Positions 35,579-44,364 of a DNA stretch of 64,000 nucleotides are shown here, in pieces. Every line of letters begins with the position of its first letter. Position 1 is the stretch's first letter. The stretch is from Levilactobacillus namurensis (lineage in GTDB: Bacteria > Bacillota > Bacilli > Lactobacillales > Lactobacillaceae): contig NZ_CP134159.1 in NCBI RefSeq assembly GCF_032197885.1, positions 868,001-932,000 of the forward strand, written 5' to 3'. Position numbers and translations under genes: made by a program. A model generated the notes under the pieces. It made no database searches and was not told the origin of the DNA. It worked only from the letters and a program-made list of their open reading frames with translations.

Positions 35579-37279
35579 ATGGGAAAGAAAATTGTGATTG
35601 TTGGTGGTGTGGCCGGAGGTGCTTCCGTGGCGGCTCGCGCACGACGCCTGGATGAGCAGGCCCAGATCACCATTTACGAAAAAGGACCGGACGTGGGCTT
35701 CTCGAACTGTTCGTTGCCCTATTACCTCTCCCGGACGGTCGCTTCGGCGCCGGAGTTGGTCATGATGACCCCTAAGCGGTTCAAAGCGCAATATAACGTG
35801 GATGCCGTGGTCAACCATGAAGTCGTTGCGATTGACGCGGTCGCGCGTACCGTTAAGGTCAAAAACTGCCAGACCGGCGACTTGACCACCGACCACTATG
35901 ATGAGCTGTTCTTGGCCCCCGGGACGGTGGCCAATCGTCCGCGCCAAATTGCGGGCATCAACGGCGACCAGGTCTTCACGATGCGCAACGTCACCGACGT
36001 AGTGGCGTTAGATGACTACCTGCACGACCACCAAGCGACTCACGTGGCGGTAATCGGCGGTGGGTTCATCGGTATCGAGACCGCGGAGAACTTGACGCGG
36101 GCGGGGTACCGGGTGACCCTGATCGAGCAACGGGCGCAGGTTCTGCCAACCCTAGACGATGAACTGGTTCAGATTATCCATAAGCACCTGCGCGACCACC
36201 ACGTGCAGCTCTTACTTGGGCAACAGGTCACAGAAATCTCAAAGTCAGCGGTGACCTTGGCGACCGGGAAGACCGTGCCCGCGACCGCAGTGGTCGTGGC
36301 CGCTGGTGGGACGCCGGCCGTACAATTAGCCGTTGAGGCCGGCGTGACCTTAGGCGCTACGGGGGCCATCCAGGTCGATCAGCAGTACCGCACCAATCTG
36401 CCGCACGTCTACGCGGTGGGGGATGCCATCGAGGTGCCGGATGCGTTGACCCGCCAAGCCAGACAACTAGGATTGGCCTGGCCGGCTCAGATGGAAGCCC
36501 GCCGTGCCGTCGACCACGTGTATGGGCGAACAACGCGTAACCGGGGGTTCTATGGTGCCCAGTGTCTACCGGTCTTCGAGCTGAACGTGGCGACGGTCGG
36601 CTATACGGAGGCGGCTAGTCGAGCCCAGGGCTGGTCCGTTAAGAGTGCGCTGGTGATCCCAGAAGATAAGGTGGGGTTGATGCCCGATGCCCACCCCATT
36701 TATTTAAAGGTCGTCTTTGATGCCCTGACCGGTGAGATCTTCGGTGCCCAAGCCGTGGGTCAGGGGGATGTCGATAAGCAGGTCGACATCGTGGCCACGG
36801 TGATGCAACAACACGGGACCGTTGAGGACTTGGGCGACTTGGAGCTGTGTTACCAACCCGAGTTCAGTACCACCAAGAACGCGGTGAACTTTGCGGGCTT
36901 GGTCGCCACTAACCTCTTAAATGGGGAGTATCGGCAGGTCCCCGTCACTGCCGTCCGTGACTTGGTCGCTCAGGGAGCCGACATTATTGACGTCCGGGAA
37001 CCTGATGAATACGCGCGGGGCCACGTGGTTACGGCCCGTAACATCCCCTTGAGTCAGTTCCGGCAACGCTTAGGGGAAATCGCCCATGATCACCCGGTTT
37101 ATCTCCACTGTGCTTCGGGGAAGCGTAGTTATAACGTGACGCGAGCCTGGGAGAACTTGGGGTATACCAACGTGGTCAACGTCTCCGGGTCGTTTAACGC
37201 TCTATGCGAGTACGAGTACTTCCGCGACGTGACGGAGCAGCGTAAGCCCATCGTTACGGCGTACAGCTTCAACTTATAG
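35579..37279 (+). CDS. CoA-disulfide reductase with C-terminal rhodanese domain
   Basis: 566 residues. The N-terminal FAD site IVIVGGVAGGASVAARARR is followed by the single active Cys44 in FSNCSLPYYL, typical of CoA-disulfide reductase/NADH oxidase-type flavoproteins. A second Rossmann motif VAVIGGGFIGIETAENL binds NAD(P)H. The C-terminal rhodanese (about 455-555) has DVREPDEYARGHV and the persulfide loop LHCASGKRSY (Cys511). Such fusions reduce CoA-disulfide, CoA-persulfide or polysulfide using NAD(P)H. It joins the redox operon at 7-8.8 kb as a second rhodanese protein in this window. AAAGGAGA precedes the ATG. Confidence 0.92.
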   Translation: MGKKIVIVGGVAGGASVAARARRLDEQAQITIYEKGPDVGFSNCSLPYYLSRTVASAPELVMMTPKRFKAQYNVDAVVNHEVVAIDAVARTVKVKNCQTGDLTTDHYDELFLAPGTVANRPRQIAGINGDQVFTMRNVTDVVALDDYLHDHQATHVAVIGGGFIGIETAENLTRAGYRVTLIEQRAQVLPTLDDELVQIIHKHLRDHHVQLLLGQQVTEISKSAVTLATGKTVPATAVVVAAGGTPAVQLAVEAGVTLGATGAIQVDQQYRTNLPHVYAVGDAIEVPDALTRQARQLGLAWPAQMEARRAVDHVYGRTTRNRGFYGAQCLPVFELNVATVGYTEAASRAQGWSVKSALVIPEDKVGLMPDAHPIYLKVVFDALTGEIFGAQAVGQGDVDKQVDIVATVMQQHGTVEDLGDLELCYQPEFSTTKNAVNFAGLVATNLLNGEYRQVPVTAVRDLVAQGADIIDVREPDEYARGHVVTARNIPLSQFRQRLGEIAHDHPVYLHCASGKRSYNVTRAWENLGYTNVVNVSGSFNALCEYEYFRDVTEQRKPIVTAYSFNL

Positions 37280-37285
37280 CGGTAA

Positions 37286-37326
37286 AAAAATGATGACCAC
37301 CCGCAATTGGATGGCCATCATTTTTA
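37286..37326. terminator. Bidirectional terminator
   Basis: AAATGATG-A-CC pairs with GGCCATCATTT, with As on the left and Ts on the right, between converging genes. Confidence 0.8.
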
Positions 37327-37344
37327 GTTGTCGTAAGGTTAAGA

Positions 37345-38133
37345 TTAGATGAATTGAATCCCACCGTCAATCTGAACGGATTGTCCGGTCATGTAATCGG
37401 AGTCGTGAGAGCCCAGGTAGGAGACATAGTTGGCGACGTCTTCTGGCGTCTCCACGCGGCCTAAGGTGATGGACTCGGAGTACTTCTTCAGGTACTCGCC
37501 CTTAGTTCCACCCAGCTGCTTGACCATTTCTTCGTCGATCAGACTCCACATGCTGGTCCCGACGATTCCAGGGCAGTAAGCGTTGACCGTGATGTGCTTC
37601 TTGCCCAGTTCCTTGGCAGCCGCTTGGGTCAAGCCCCGAACGGCGAACTTGGTGGCGGAGTAAGCGCCCAGTAAGTCGAAGGCAATGTGGCCGGCGATAC
37701 TGGAGGCGTTGATAATCTTGCGAATCTGATCACCGTCGTCTTGTTTTTCAAATTGAGCGGTCGCCGCTTGGATCCCGTAGAGGTCACCGAAGACGTTGAT
37801 ACTGAAGATCTTTTGCATGTCTTCGGGGGTCTCGTCTTGTAACAACTTGATCTGAGCGATTCCGGCATTGTTGACGTAAGTATCTAGGCGGCCGAAGTTG
37901 TCAACGGCGGCTTTTACGAAGGCTTTATGTGCGGCGGGGTCGGAAACGTCGCCCTTAACACTGACGGCGTCGAAGCCCTTTTGCTTCAGTTCTTCAGCGG
38001 TCGCTGCGGCGGTGTCGGCGTCATAGTCGGCAATGACTACAGCGTACCCGTCTTTAGCCAGCCGTTCGGCGATGCCTTTACCGATCCCGCGGCCGGAACC
38101 GGTAACTACTGCCACGCGTTTTTCTTCACTCAT
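37345..38133 (-). CDS. SDR-family reductase, diacetyl/acetoin reductase type (copy 1)
   Basis: 262 residues. The NAD-binding motif is [18 protein letters not shown], followed by NNAGIAQ. The catalytic triad is Ser in NASSIAGH and Tyr-x-x-x-Lys in YSATKFAV, and the C-terminus is [15 protein letters not shown]. These match acetoin/diacetyl reductases, which make acetoin and 2,3-butanediol while reoxidising NADH. That suits a heterofermenter. It is nearly identical to the gene just upstream (38332-39120), with only scattered substitutions, so a tandem duplication is clear. Its promoter has a cre site over the -35, unlike copy 2. Confidence 0.87.
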   Translation of the reverse strand: MSEEKRVAVVTGSGRGIGKGIAERLAKDGYAVVIADYDADTAAATAEELKQKGFDAVSVKGDVSDPAAHKAFVKAAVDNFGRLDTYVNNAGIAQIKLLQDETPEDMQKIFSINVFGDLYGIQAATAQFEKQDDGDQIRKIINASSIAGHIAFDLLGAYSATKFAVRGLTQAAAKELGKKHITVNAYCPGIVGTSMWSLIDEEMVKQLGGTKGEYLKKYSESITLGRVETPEDVANYVSYLGSHDSDYMTGQSVQIDGGIQFI

Positions 38134-38177
38134 ACTTAAGCGCTCCCTTCACAAACCTAAGGACCAACAACACCCTT

Positions 38178-38216
38178 AGTATAGTAGAAAAGAAAGTCTT
38201 TCTGCAAGCGTTTACA
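38178..38216 (-). promoter_or_regulatory. Promoter of SDR copy 1 overlapped by a cre site
   Basis: On the reverse strand, TTGCAG (38207-38202), 18 bp and TATACT (38183-38178). The cre sequence TGTAAACGCTTGCA (38216-38203) covers the -35, so CcpA should repress this copy on glucose. Confidence 0.65.
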
Positions 38217-38276
38217 TCAGTGATTCTTCCAGCTAATTCGTTAGTCAGCGTCAACAGTGACGGCCAGGGGATGGGG

Positions 38277-38312
38277 CCTAAAAAATGCCGACCAGCATTG
38301 CTGATCGGCATT
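38277..38312 (-). terminator. Terminator of SDR copy 2
   Basis: AATGCCGA-C-CAG pairs with CTG-A-TCGGCATT. The T-run is on the reverse strand. Confidence 0.85.
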
Positions 38313-38331
38313 CGGCAGATTGAATCGAGGG

Positions 38332-39120
38332 TTAGATGAATTGAATCCCACCGTCGATTTGAACGGATTGGCCCGTCATGTAATCGGACTTGGTGGATCC
38401 TAAGAAGGAGACGTAGTTGGCCACGTCTTCTGGTGTTTCTACGCGACCCAAGGTGATGGATTCGGCGTACTTCTTCAGGTACTCACCCTTGGTGCCGCCT
38501 AGCTGCTTGACCATTTCTTCATCGATCAAGCTCCACATGCTGGTTCCAACAATTCCTGGGCAGTAGGCGTTGACCGTGATGTGCTTCTTGCCCAGTTCCT
38601 TAGCAGCCGCTTGGGTCAGACCCCGAACAGCGAACTTGGTCGCGGAGTAGGCCCCTAACAGGTCGAAGGCCACGTGGCCAGCGATACTGGAGGCGTTGAT
38701 GATCTTGCGAATCTTGTCACCGTCGTCTTGCTTTTCGAATTGGGCAGCGGCGGCTTGGATCCCGTAAAGGTCACCAAAGACGTTCACGCTGAAGATCTTC
38801 TGCATGTCTTCGGGCGTTTCGTCTTGCAACAGCTTGATCTGCGCAATTCCGGCGTTGTTGACGTAGGTGTCTAGGCGGCCGAAGTTGTCAACGGCAGCTT
38901 TCACGAAGGCTTGGTGGGCTGCGGGATCGGAAACGTCACCGGCCACACTGACGGCGTCAAAGCCGTTTTGGTTCAGTTCCTTAGCGGTGGCCGCGGCGGT
39001 GTTAGCGTCGTAGTCGGCAATCACCAGACTGTACCCGTCTTTAGCTAATTGTTCAGCAGTTCCTTTACCAATGCCTCGACCGGAACCGGTAACTACTGCC
39101 ACGCGTTTCTCTTCACTCAT
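38332..39120 (-). CDS. SDR-family reductase, diacetyl/acetoin reductase type (copy 2)
   Basis: 262 residues, the same motifs as copy 1: [32 protein letters not shown], Ser in [16 protein letters not shown], and the same C-terminus. Differences from copy 1 cluster in the N-terminal cofactor half (residues about 20-70) and near the C-terminus ([12 protein letters not shown] against [12 protein letters not shown]). This could slightly change cofactor or substrate preference. Each copy has its own promoter and terminator, so they are separate units. It diverges from recQ. Confidence 0.87.
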   Translation of the reverse strand: MSEEKRVAVVTGSGRGIGKGTAEQLAKDGYSLVIADYDANTAAATAKELNQNGFDAVSVAGDVSDPAAHQAFVKAAVDNFGRLDTYVNNAGIAQIKLLQDETPEDMQKIFSVNVFGDLYGIQAAAAQFEKQDDGDKIRKIINASSIAGHVAFDLLGAYSATKFAVRGLTQAAAKELGKKHITVNAYCPGIVGTSMWSLIDEEMVKQLGGTKGEYLKKYAESITLGRVETPEDVANYVSFLGSTKSDYMTGQSVQIDGGIQFI

Positions 39121-39169
39121 GTCGAAAATCTCCCTCTTATGGTTTGATGATTTTTCCTTACGAGGCTTA

Positions 39170-39198
39170 AGTATAGAGAAAAGTTATCGAGTTTGCAA
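39170..39198 (-). promoter_or_regulatory. Promoter of SDR copy 2
   Basis: On the reverse strand, TTGCAA (39198-39193), 17 bp, TATACT (39175-39170). No cre site is present, in contrast to copy 1. Confidence 0.65.
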
Positions 39199-39338
39199 GA
39201 ATTTTCACAATAAATTTGTGTTTGAGTGACCGTTTTCAGAAACCGTGTCCAGAGAGTTGGTAAGCGGTGTTCGGTTGTGCTCGAACGCCATTGCCGGTAA
39301 AATAGAGGCATTGAGTAAACAGAGAAGGAGAGCAAACC

Positions 39339-41108
39339 ATGGATTTAGCGGCGGCACAAAAGGTCCTCAAGACGACCTTTGGGTATGATGATTTTCGTCC
39401 GGGACAGCGGGCAGTCATCGAACACGTTCTAGCGGGGGAGAACACCCTGGCAATTATGCCGACCGGTGGCGGGAAATCGCTATGCTATCAGATTCCGGCA
39501 CTGCTTTTTGAGGGAATCACGGTGGTGGTCTCGCCCCTGATCTCGCTGATGAAGGATCAAGTGGACGCCTTAAACGACAGCGGAATTCCGGCGACCTACA
39601 TCAACAGTACCCTGGAATGGCCGGAGATTCAGGACCGGTTAGCTGCCCTGCATCAGGGGGCGTTCAAGCTCCTGTACGTGGCGCCCGAACGATTAGATTC
39701 AGCGGCGTTCTTACATGCGCTGGGCCAGTTGCCCATCGACTTGTTGGCGGTCGACGAAGCCCACTGTATCTCACAATGGGGCCACGACTTTCGGCCCAGC
39801 TACCTGGAACTGAGTACGGCTATCGAACAGTTGCCGACCCATCCCCGGGTACTGGCGTTAACTGCGACTGCCACGCAGCAGGTGGCCACGGATATTCGGG
39901 AGCGGCTACAGATTCCGGCCGACGATGAGGTCAACACGGGATTCGCCCGGGATAACCTGAACCTAGCGGTGGTCAAGGACCAGGACACCGACCGGTATAT
40001 TCTGGATTATCTGAAAGTGAACGCGGACCAGTCGGGCATCATCTATGCCAGTACCCGGAAGGAAGTTAAACGGCTGACGGACCTGTTGACCCGGAACCAC
40101 GTTAATGTAGCGCCGTATCATGCCGGCTTGCCCGACCAGGAGCGGCGCCAGAACCAAGAGGACTTTCTCTACGATCGGGTACAGGTGATGGTCGCCACCA
40201 ACGCCTTTGGAATGGGTATCGACAAGAGTAACGTGCGGTTCGTGATTCACGCTCAGGTTCCGGGGACCTTGGAAGCCTATTACCAAGAAGCTGGCCGGGC
40301 TGGTCGGGACGGACTGCCCAGTGAGGCAATTCTCCTGTACCGGTCGCAAGACTTACAGATTCAACACTTCTTTATCGATCAGTCTGAGATGGACGATGCA
40401 CATAAACAGAGCGCTTACCGGAAGTTACAGAAAATGAGTCAGTACGCCAATACCCAGGGGTGTCTCCAGCAGTTCATTTTGAGCTACTTCGGGGAAGCCT
40501 CGGCGCCCTGTGGCCGGTGCAGTAACTGTAAGGATGACCGCGAGTCGCAAGACATCACTACGGATGTACAGAAAGTTCTGTCGTGTGTGGTGCGGATGCG
40601 GGCTCGGTACGGGAAGGGCATCGTGGCGCAGGTCCTGACGGGAGCGCGGAATAAGCGGGTCCTGGACCAACAGTTGGATCAGTTGCCGACTTACGGCATC
40701 ATGCGTAACCAGCGGCAAAAGAGTGTGGGGGAACTAATTGACTTCTTGATTGCCTCAGGCTACCTCCAAAGTGTTGGGGGCCAGTACCCGACGTTGCAGG
40801 TCACCGCTTTAGGGGTCACGGTCTTACGGGGAGAACAACAGGTCTTCCGCAAGATGGCCCGGCAAGCGCAGCGGCTGGCTCCGGAAGACGATGCCTTATT
40901 CGGTCAGTTACGGGAATTGCGGCATCAGTTGGCTGAGGAGCAACATGTTCCGCCGTTTGTGATCTTCTCCGACCGCACGCTACACGACATGTGTGCCGTG
41001 CAGCCCACGACTCCAGCGGGCTTTCTGGAAGTCCGGGGCGTCGGGCAGAGCAAGCTGGATAAATACGGCGATGCGTTCATGCAGGTCATTCGTGAGAATC
41101 AAGCTTAG
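39339..41108 (+). CDS. recQ: ATP-dependent DNA helicase RecQ
   Basis: 589 residues with the complete RecQ order. Motif 0 FGYDDFRPGQ and Walker A MPTGGGKSLCYQ come first, then DEAHCISQWGHDFRPSY (motif II and the aromatic-rich loop) and ATNAFGMGIDKSNVRFVIH. Motif VI is QEAGRAGRDG. The zinc site follows (CLQQF...CGRCSNC), then the RQC winged helix and a C-terminal HRDC domain (about 510-589). It unwinds DNA 3'-5' in recombination and fork repair. AGAAGGAG precedes the ATG. It is monocistronic. Confidence 0.96.
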   Translation: MDLAAAQKVLKTTFGYDDFRPGQRAVIEHVLAGENTLAIMPTGGGKSLCYQIPALLFEGITVVVSPLISLMKDQVDALNDSGIPATYINSTLEWPEIQDRLAALHQGAFKLLYVAPERLDSAAFLHALGQLPIDLLAVDEAHCISQWGHDFRPSYLELSTAIEQLPTHPRVLALTATATQQVATDIRERLQIPADDEVNTGFARDNLNLAVVKDQDTDRYILDYLKVNADQSGIIYASTRKEVKRLTDLLTRNHVNVAPYHAGLPDQERRQNQEDFLYDRVQVMVATNAFGMGIDKSNVRFVIHAQVPGTLEAYYQEAGRAGRDGLPSEAILLYRSQDLQIQHFFIDQSEMDDAHKQSAYRKLQKMSQYANTQGCLQQFILSYFGEASAPCGRCSNCKDDRESQDITTDVQKVLSCVVRMRARYGKGIVAQVLTGARNKRVLDQQLDQLPTYGIMRNQRQKSVGELIDFLIASGYLQSVGGQYPTLQVTALGVTVLRGEQQVFRKMARQAQRLAPEDDALFGQLRELRHQLAEEQHVPPFVIFSDRTLHDMCAVQPTTPAGFLEVRGVGQSKLDKYGDAFMQVIRENQA

Positions 41109-41124
41109 TCCCTATAATAGGATG

Positions 41125-41168
41125 AAAAAAGCCTCACTACTCGAATTCAACGAGTGATGAGGCCTTTC
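41125..41168 (+). terminator. Terminator after recQ
   Basis: AAAGCCTCA...TACTCG pairs with CGAGT...TGAGGCCTTT, and T-rich sequence follows. Confidence 0.85.
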
Positions 41169-41310
41169 GTTTGTGGGAACTCCGCCGTTTTAGGTTCCCG
41201 CTAGAGGTTATCGAAAACGGAAATTATGGGATTGTGAATTTCAAGGGTCACTTCACACCAACGGTATTTTGTTGGAGCTGGTTGACTGTTGAAATTTCAC
41301 ACGTTAGCGT

Positions 41311-41466
41311 GAGCCGAGAGGGCGGCCAGACAGGGCTCAGCCGTGAAATTTTCCTTGGTGAGCGGGTTTTAGCTCGCCTAGGAAAAGGCCCAGCTTCGAG
41401 ACCGCTCTGTGGCTCGAAGTGGTGCCCACGGCGTTCCAGCCCTGTCTGGGCGCCCGGTAAGGCGGA
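41311..41466 (+). ncRNA. Structured element A: four-stem RNA-like repeat, unidentified
   Basis: It lies between the convergent recQ and GH51 genes. Closing stem P1 is CCAGACAGGGCT (41326-41337) with AGCCCTGTCTGG (41438-41449). P1b is GCCGTG (41340-41345) with CACGGC (41427-41432). P2 is 41349-41363 with 41372-41386, 15 bp with one T-T mismatch and a GTTTT-containing loop. P3 is CTTCGAG (41394-41400) with CTCGAAG (41413-41419). Element B at 61031-61191 has the same plan with compensatory changes in each stem. The P2 wobble is U-G on this strand in both copies, so I favour a + strand transcript. No promoter was recognised. Function unknown. Confidence 0.65.
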
Positions 41467-41473
41467 TGGTTAA

Positions 41474-42964
41474 TCAATCGGCCACCTGGATGCGGAACAT
41501 GTTCCAGGACAGTGGGGCTAGCGTGGTGCTGAGCTGGTGAGCGTCGACCGTGACCTGGGTGTTGGGCTGCAGGTGCATGTGTTGGTCTTCGTTGGTCTCC
41601 TTGATCCCGTAACCGCAGAATTGGGTGGCTTCGACTAAGTTCTTAGCCGTGAATTCACGCAATTCAGTACTGAAGTCCAGTGGAGTCTGGCCCTTGTTTT
41701 CGGCAAAGACCACGACTTCGTGTTGGTCAGGATTGTAGACAGCTAGGCTATCTAAGACGGGAACGTCTTGGAAGTCCTTACTGTTGTAGGTCGGTGTGGT
41801 CTGCTTAGGTGCTAACGCAATCCCCCGACCGTACTTGGAGACCTGCATGAACGGGAAGAAGATCGACTGGAGCCAGATGCCCTGATCATCCGTCATGATT
41901 GGGGCGATGACGTTGACCAGCTGAGCCAAGCAAGCGATTTTGACCCGGTCAGCGTGTTTCAAGAGGGTAATCAGCATGGTACCGACCATCAAGGCGTCTT
42001 CGAAGTTGTAGTGGTCTTCCAACAAGTGGGGCGCGTGTTGCCACGGAGCCGTCTCGTCGTCTTGCTTGTGGGAGTGGTACCAGACGTTCCATTCGTCCAG
42101 GGCCAAGTTTAAGGTCTTGGTACTGTGTTTGCGAGCCTTGACGGCGTCACAGACGGCCACGATGCCGCTAATGAATTCGTCGAAGTCGATGGACTTCGCC
42201 AAGAAGTTTTCGAGGTCGTTTTCTTGGTTGTCGTAGTAGCGGTGGAGGGAGAGGTAGTCGACATCGTCGTAGGTGTGGTCGAGAACGGTCTCTTCCCAGC
42301 TGCCAAAGGTGGCCATTTCCCGGGTCGAACTCCCGCTAACAACCAGGTCAATGTCGGGATCGACTAACCGCATGACTTTCGCGGTTTCGTGAGCCAACCG
42401 GCCGTATTCCTCGGCGGTCTTGTGGCCAATCTGCCAGTCGCCGTCCATTTCGTTTCCTAAGCACCAGGTCTTAATGTTAAACGGCTTTTCGGCCCCGTTC
42501 TTCTTCCGGAGATCACTCCAGTAAGTCCCGCCGGGGAAGTTGCAGTATTCAATCAGGTTCCGGGCGGCGTCGATGCCCCGGCTTCCTAGGTTGACCGCCA
42601 TGTCCGGCCGCGTGCCGGTCTGCTGGGTCCACTTCATGAATTCGTGTAACCCAAATTGGTTGGTTTCGATACTCCGCCAAGCCAGGTCTAAGCGCGTTGG
42701 CCGTTGATCTTTGGGGCCGATGCCGTCTTCCCAGTTATAACCGGAGACGAAGTTACCCCCGGGATAGCGGATCAGATCGATGTTGAGGTCTTTGACGGCT
42801 TTGACCACGTCTTGACGAAAGCCATTGTCATCTGAATGAGCATTTCCCGGGTTATAGAGCCCGTCGTAGACGCCGCGACCCAGATGTTCGATCAGGGCGC
42901 TGTAGAGCCGGTCATCAATCTTAGAAATCTGGTTCGTGGGGTCAATGGTGAGTTTTGCGTGCAT
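41474..42964 (-). CDS. GH51 alpha-L-arabinofuranosidase
   Basis: 496 residues. The retaining (beta/alpha)8 enzyme of family 51 is recognised by RYPGGNFVSGYNWEDGIGP near residue 65 and the acid/base block TWCLGNEMDGDWQIG. The nucleophile block LALDEWNVWYH carries the second Glu. It removes alpha-linked L-arabinofuranose from arabino-oligosaccharides in the cytosol (no signal peptide). It is the third gene of a reverse-strand unit after GH43 and a LacY-type transporter, separated from the latter by a 106-nt gap with a stable hairpin. Its arabinose feeds araA-araB-araD encoded 10 kb away. Confidence 0.95.
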   Translation of the reverse strand: MHAKLTIDPTNQISKIDDRLYSALIEHLGRGVYDGLYNPGNAHSDDNGFRQDVVKAVKDLNIDLIRYPGGNFVSGYNWEDGIGPKDQRPTRLDLAWRSIETNQFGLHEFMKWTQQTGTRPDMAVNLGSRGIDAARNLIEYCNFPGGTYWSDLRKKNGAEKPFNIKTWCLGNEMDGDWQIGHKTAEEYGRLAHETAKVMRLVDPDIDLVVSGSSTREMATFGSWEETVLDHTYDDVDYLSLHRYYDNQENDLENFLAKSIDFDEFISGIVAVCDAVKARKHSTKTLNLALDEWNVWYHSHKQDDETAPWQHAPHLLEDHYNFEDALMVGTMLITLLKHADRVKIACLAQLVNVIAPIMTDDQGIWLQSIFFPFMQVSKYGRGIALAPKQTTPTYNSKDFQDVPVLDSLAVYNPDQHEVVVFAENKGQTPLDFSTELREFTAKNLVEATQFCGYGIKETNEDQHMHLQPNTQVTVDAHQLSTTLAPLSWNMFRIQVAD

Positions 42965-43000
42965 AAAAATAATTCCTCCAAACTAAAGGGTGTCTTCATT

Positions 43001-43033
43001 AAAGGGGGAGGCCAGAATTGGCGCTCCCCCTTT
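43001..43033 (-). terminator. Intercistronic hairpin between transporter and GH51 genes
   Basis: AAAGGGGGAG pairs with CTCCCCCTTT, with an inner GCCA/TGGC. No T-run follows on the reverse strand, so mRNA processing or partial termination is more likely than full termination. Confidence 0.45.
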
Positions 43034-43069
43034 GATGAGTAATCTGTTTAAAAGCTAAGGCGTATGCGG

Positions 43070-44347
43070 TCAGTCAGCAGATGTCGAGGTCTCTGACTTG
43101 GCATTTGGATCTTCAACTTCACCAGCTTGAACAGGGTCTTCCTTCTTCAGGAAGAAGACAGCGAACAGGGTAATGAAGAAGACCACGATTCCCATAATCA
43201 CGTAAGTGTGTTGGTAACCGATCACATCGTACATCTTCCCAGCAACAGACGAGAAGATGAAGACGGAGATTTGCTTAGCGAAGTTAGACGCTAAGGCGTA
43301 AACCGTGGCGTACAGACGGATATCGAAGGCACCGGCAATGTACTTCATGATGGAAGTCAACAGCAATGGCATTTCCAGACCAGCCAACAGACGGAAGCCC
43401 ACGACCCAGATCCAGTTAGGGGATAATGCAGACCCTAAGATCCGGACACAAGTAATGAACCCGTAAATTAACAGACCATTCCGAGAACCAATCTTGTTGA
43501 TGATCCAAGGCATCGGGAACATCAAGCAGAATTCAATCGCAGTTTGAGCGGAACTCATGTAACTGTAAACCAGCGTCCCTTGAGCAGCGGTGTCGAAGAA
43601 CGTCTTGAAGAAGATGATGAATTGTTGGTCAAAGACATCGAACAGTGCGGAAGCACCCATGTAGAAGATCGCCAAAACCCAGAGGTTCTTGATCTTGAAC
43701 ACGGACAGAACCGTCTTCATATCCAAGGAGTTGGACGTGTCACCGGCAGCTGCGGCGTTATCTAAGTCAATCTTGTCACTGAAGATCAGTAAACCAGTTA
43801 AGATAATCGCAGCGATGGTGCAGGCCCAGAAGATGGAGTTTGGTTGCCAGAGGAAGATCCGGCCGGCAACTAAGGAAGCGACAACCCCGGCAACGGAACC
43901 ACCGACCCGAGAGTGGGCGTATTCGAAGCCGTTCGCCAGGCTGGCCCGTTGAACGTATTGTTCAATAACGGAAACCCCACCGTTTAAGACGAAACTCAGG
44001 AACGTCCCAGTGACGATGGCCACTAAGAAGGCGTTGATGTGCAGGATTGGCATGAAGACCCATTGGAAGTACGGTCCAATGAAGATACCAACGATAGAAA
44101 TCGTCAGGATCAGGTTCTTCTTAAAGAGTAACTTATCAGAAACAACCCCAAAGATTGGTTGGAAGATCAATGAAATCCCGGCCATCATGGAGAACACGGC
44201 ACCAGATTCGGTTCCGTTCAAATGCGCCACTTGCTCCATCCAGAGGGTCAGATAACCGTTAACGACCGCCCAGATAAAGAAGTAACTAAAGTGGGTAATG
44301 GGGAATCCCCAGAAATGTTTTGATTCAGTTTTTGCAGTATTATCCAT
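43070..44347 (-). CDS. MFS transporter of the oligosaccharide:H+ symporter (LacY-like) family
   Basis: 425 residues, 12 hydrophobic helices. It opens FWGFPITHFSYFFIWAVVNGYLTLWMEQV, then GVVSDKLLFKKNL, the loop 2-3 motif of MFS. The general build matches the OHS family of which LacY is the model. It lies 17 nt after GH43 and before GH51 in one unit, which points to uptake of arabinose-containing oligosaccharides driven by protons. The substrate is inferred only from neighbours. Confidence 0.85.
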   Translation of the reverse strand: MDNTAKTESKHFWGFPITHFSYFFIWAVVNGYLTLWMEQVAHLNGTESGAVFSMMAGISLIFQPIFGVVSDKLLFKKNLILTISIVGIFIGPYFQWVFMPILHINAFLVAIVTGTFLSFVLNGGVSVIEQYVQRASLANGFEYAHSRVGGSVAGVVASLVAGRIFLWQPNSIFWACTIAAIILTGLLIFSDKIDLDNAAAAGDTSNSLDMKTVLSVFKIKNLWVLAIFYMGASALFDVFDQQFIIFFKTFFDTAAQGTLVYSYMSSAQTAIEFCLMFPMPWIINKIGSRNGLLIYGFITCVRILGSALSPNWIWVVGFRLLAGLEMPLLLTSIMKYIAGAFDIRLYATVYALASNFAKQISVFIFSSVAGKMYDVIGYQHTYVIMGIVVFFITLFAVFFLKKEDPVQAGEVEDPNAKSETSTSAD

Positions 44348-44364
44348 AATTTATCTGCTCCTAT

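Noticed and set aside
41171..41473. Open frame of 100 codons after recQ
   Set aside because: It has no ribosome site, its composition is not protein-like and it runs through structured element A, whose stems explain the sequence better.
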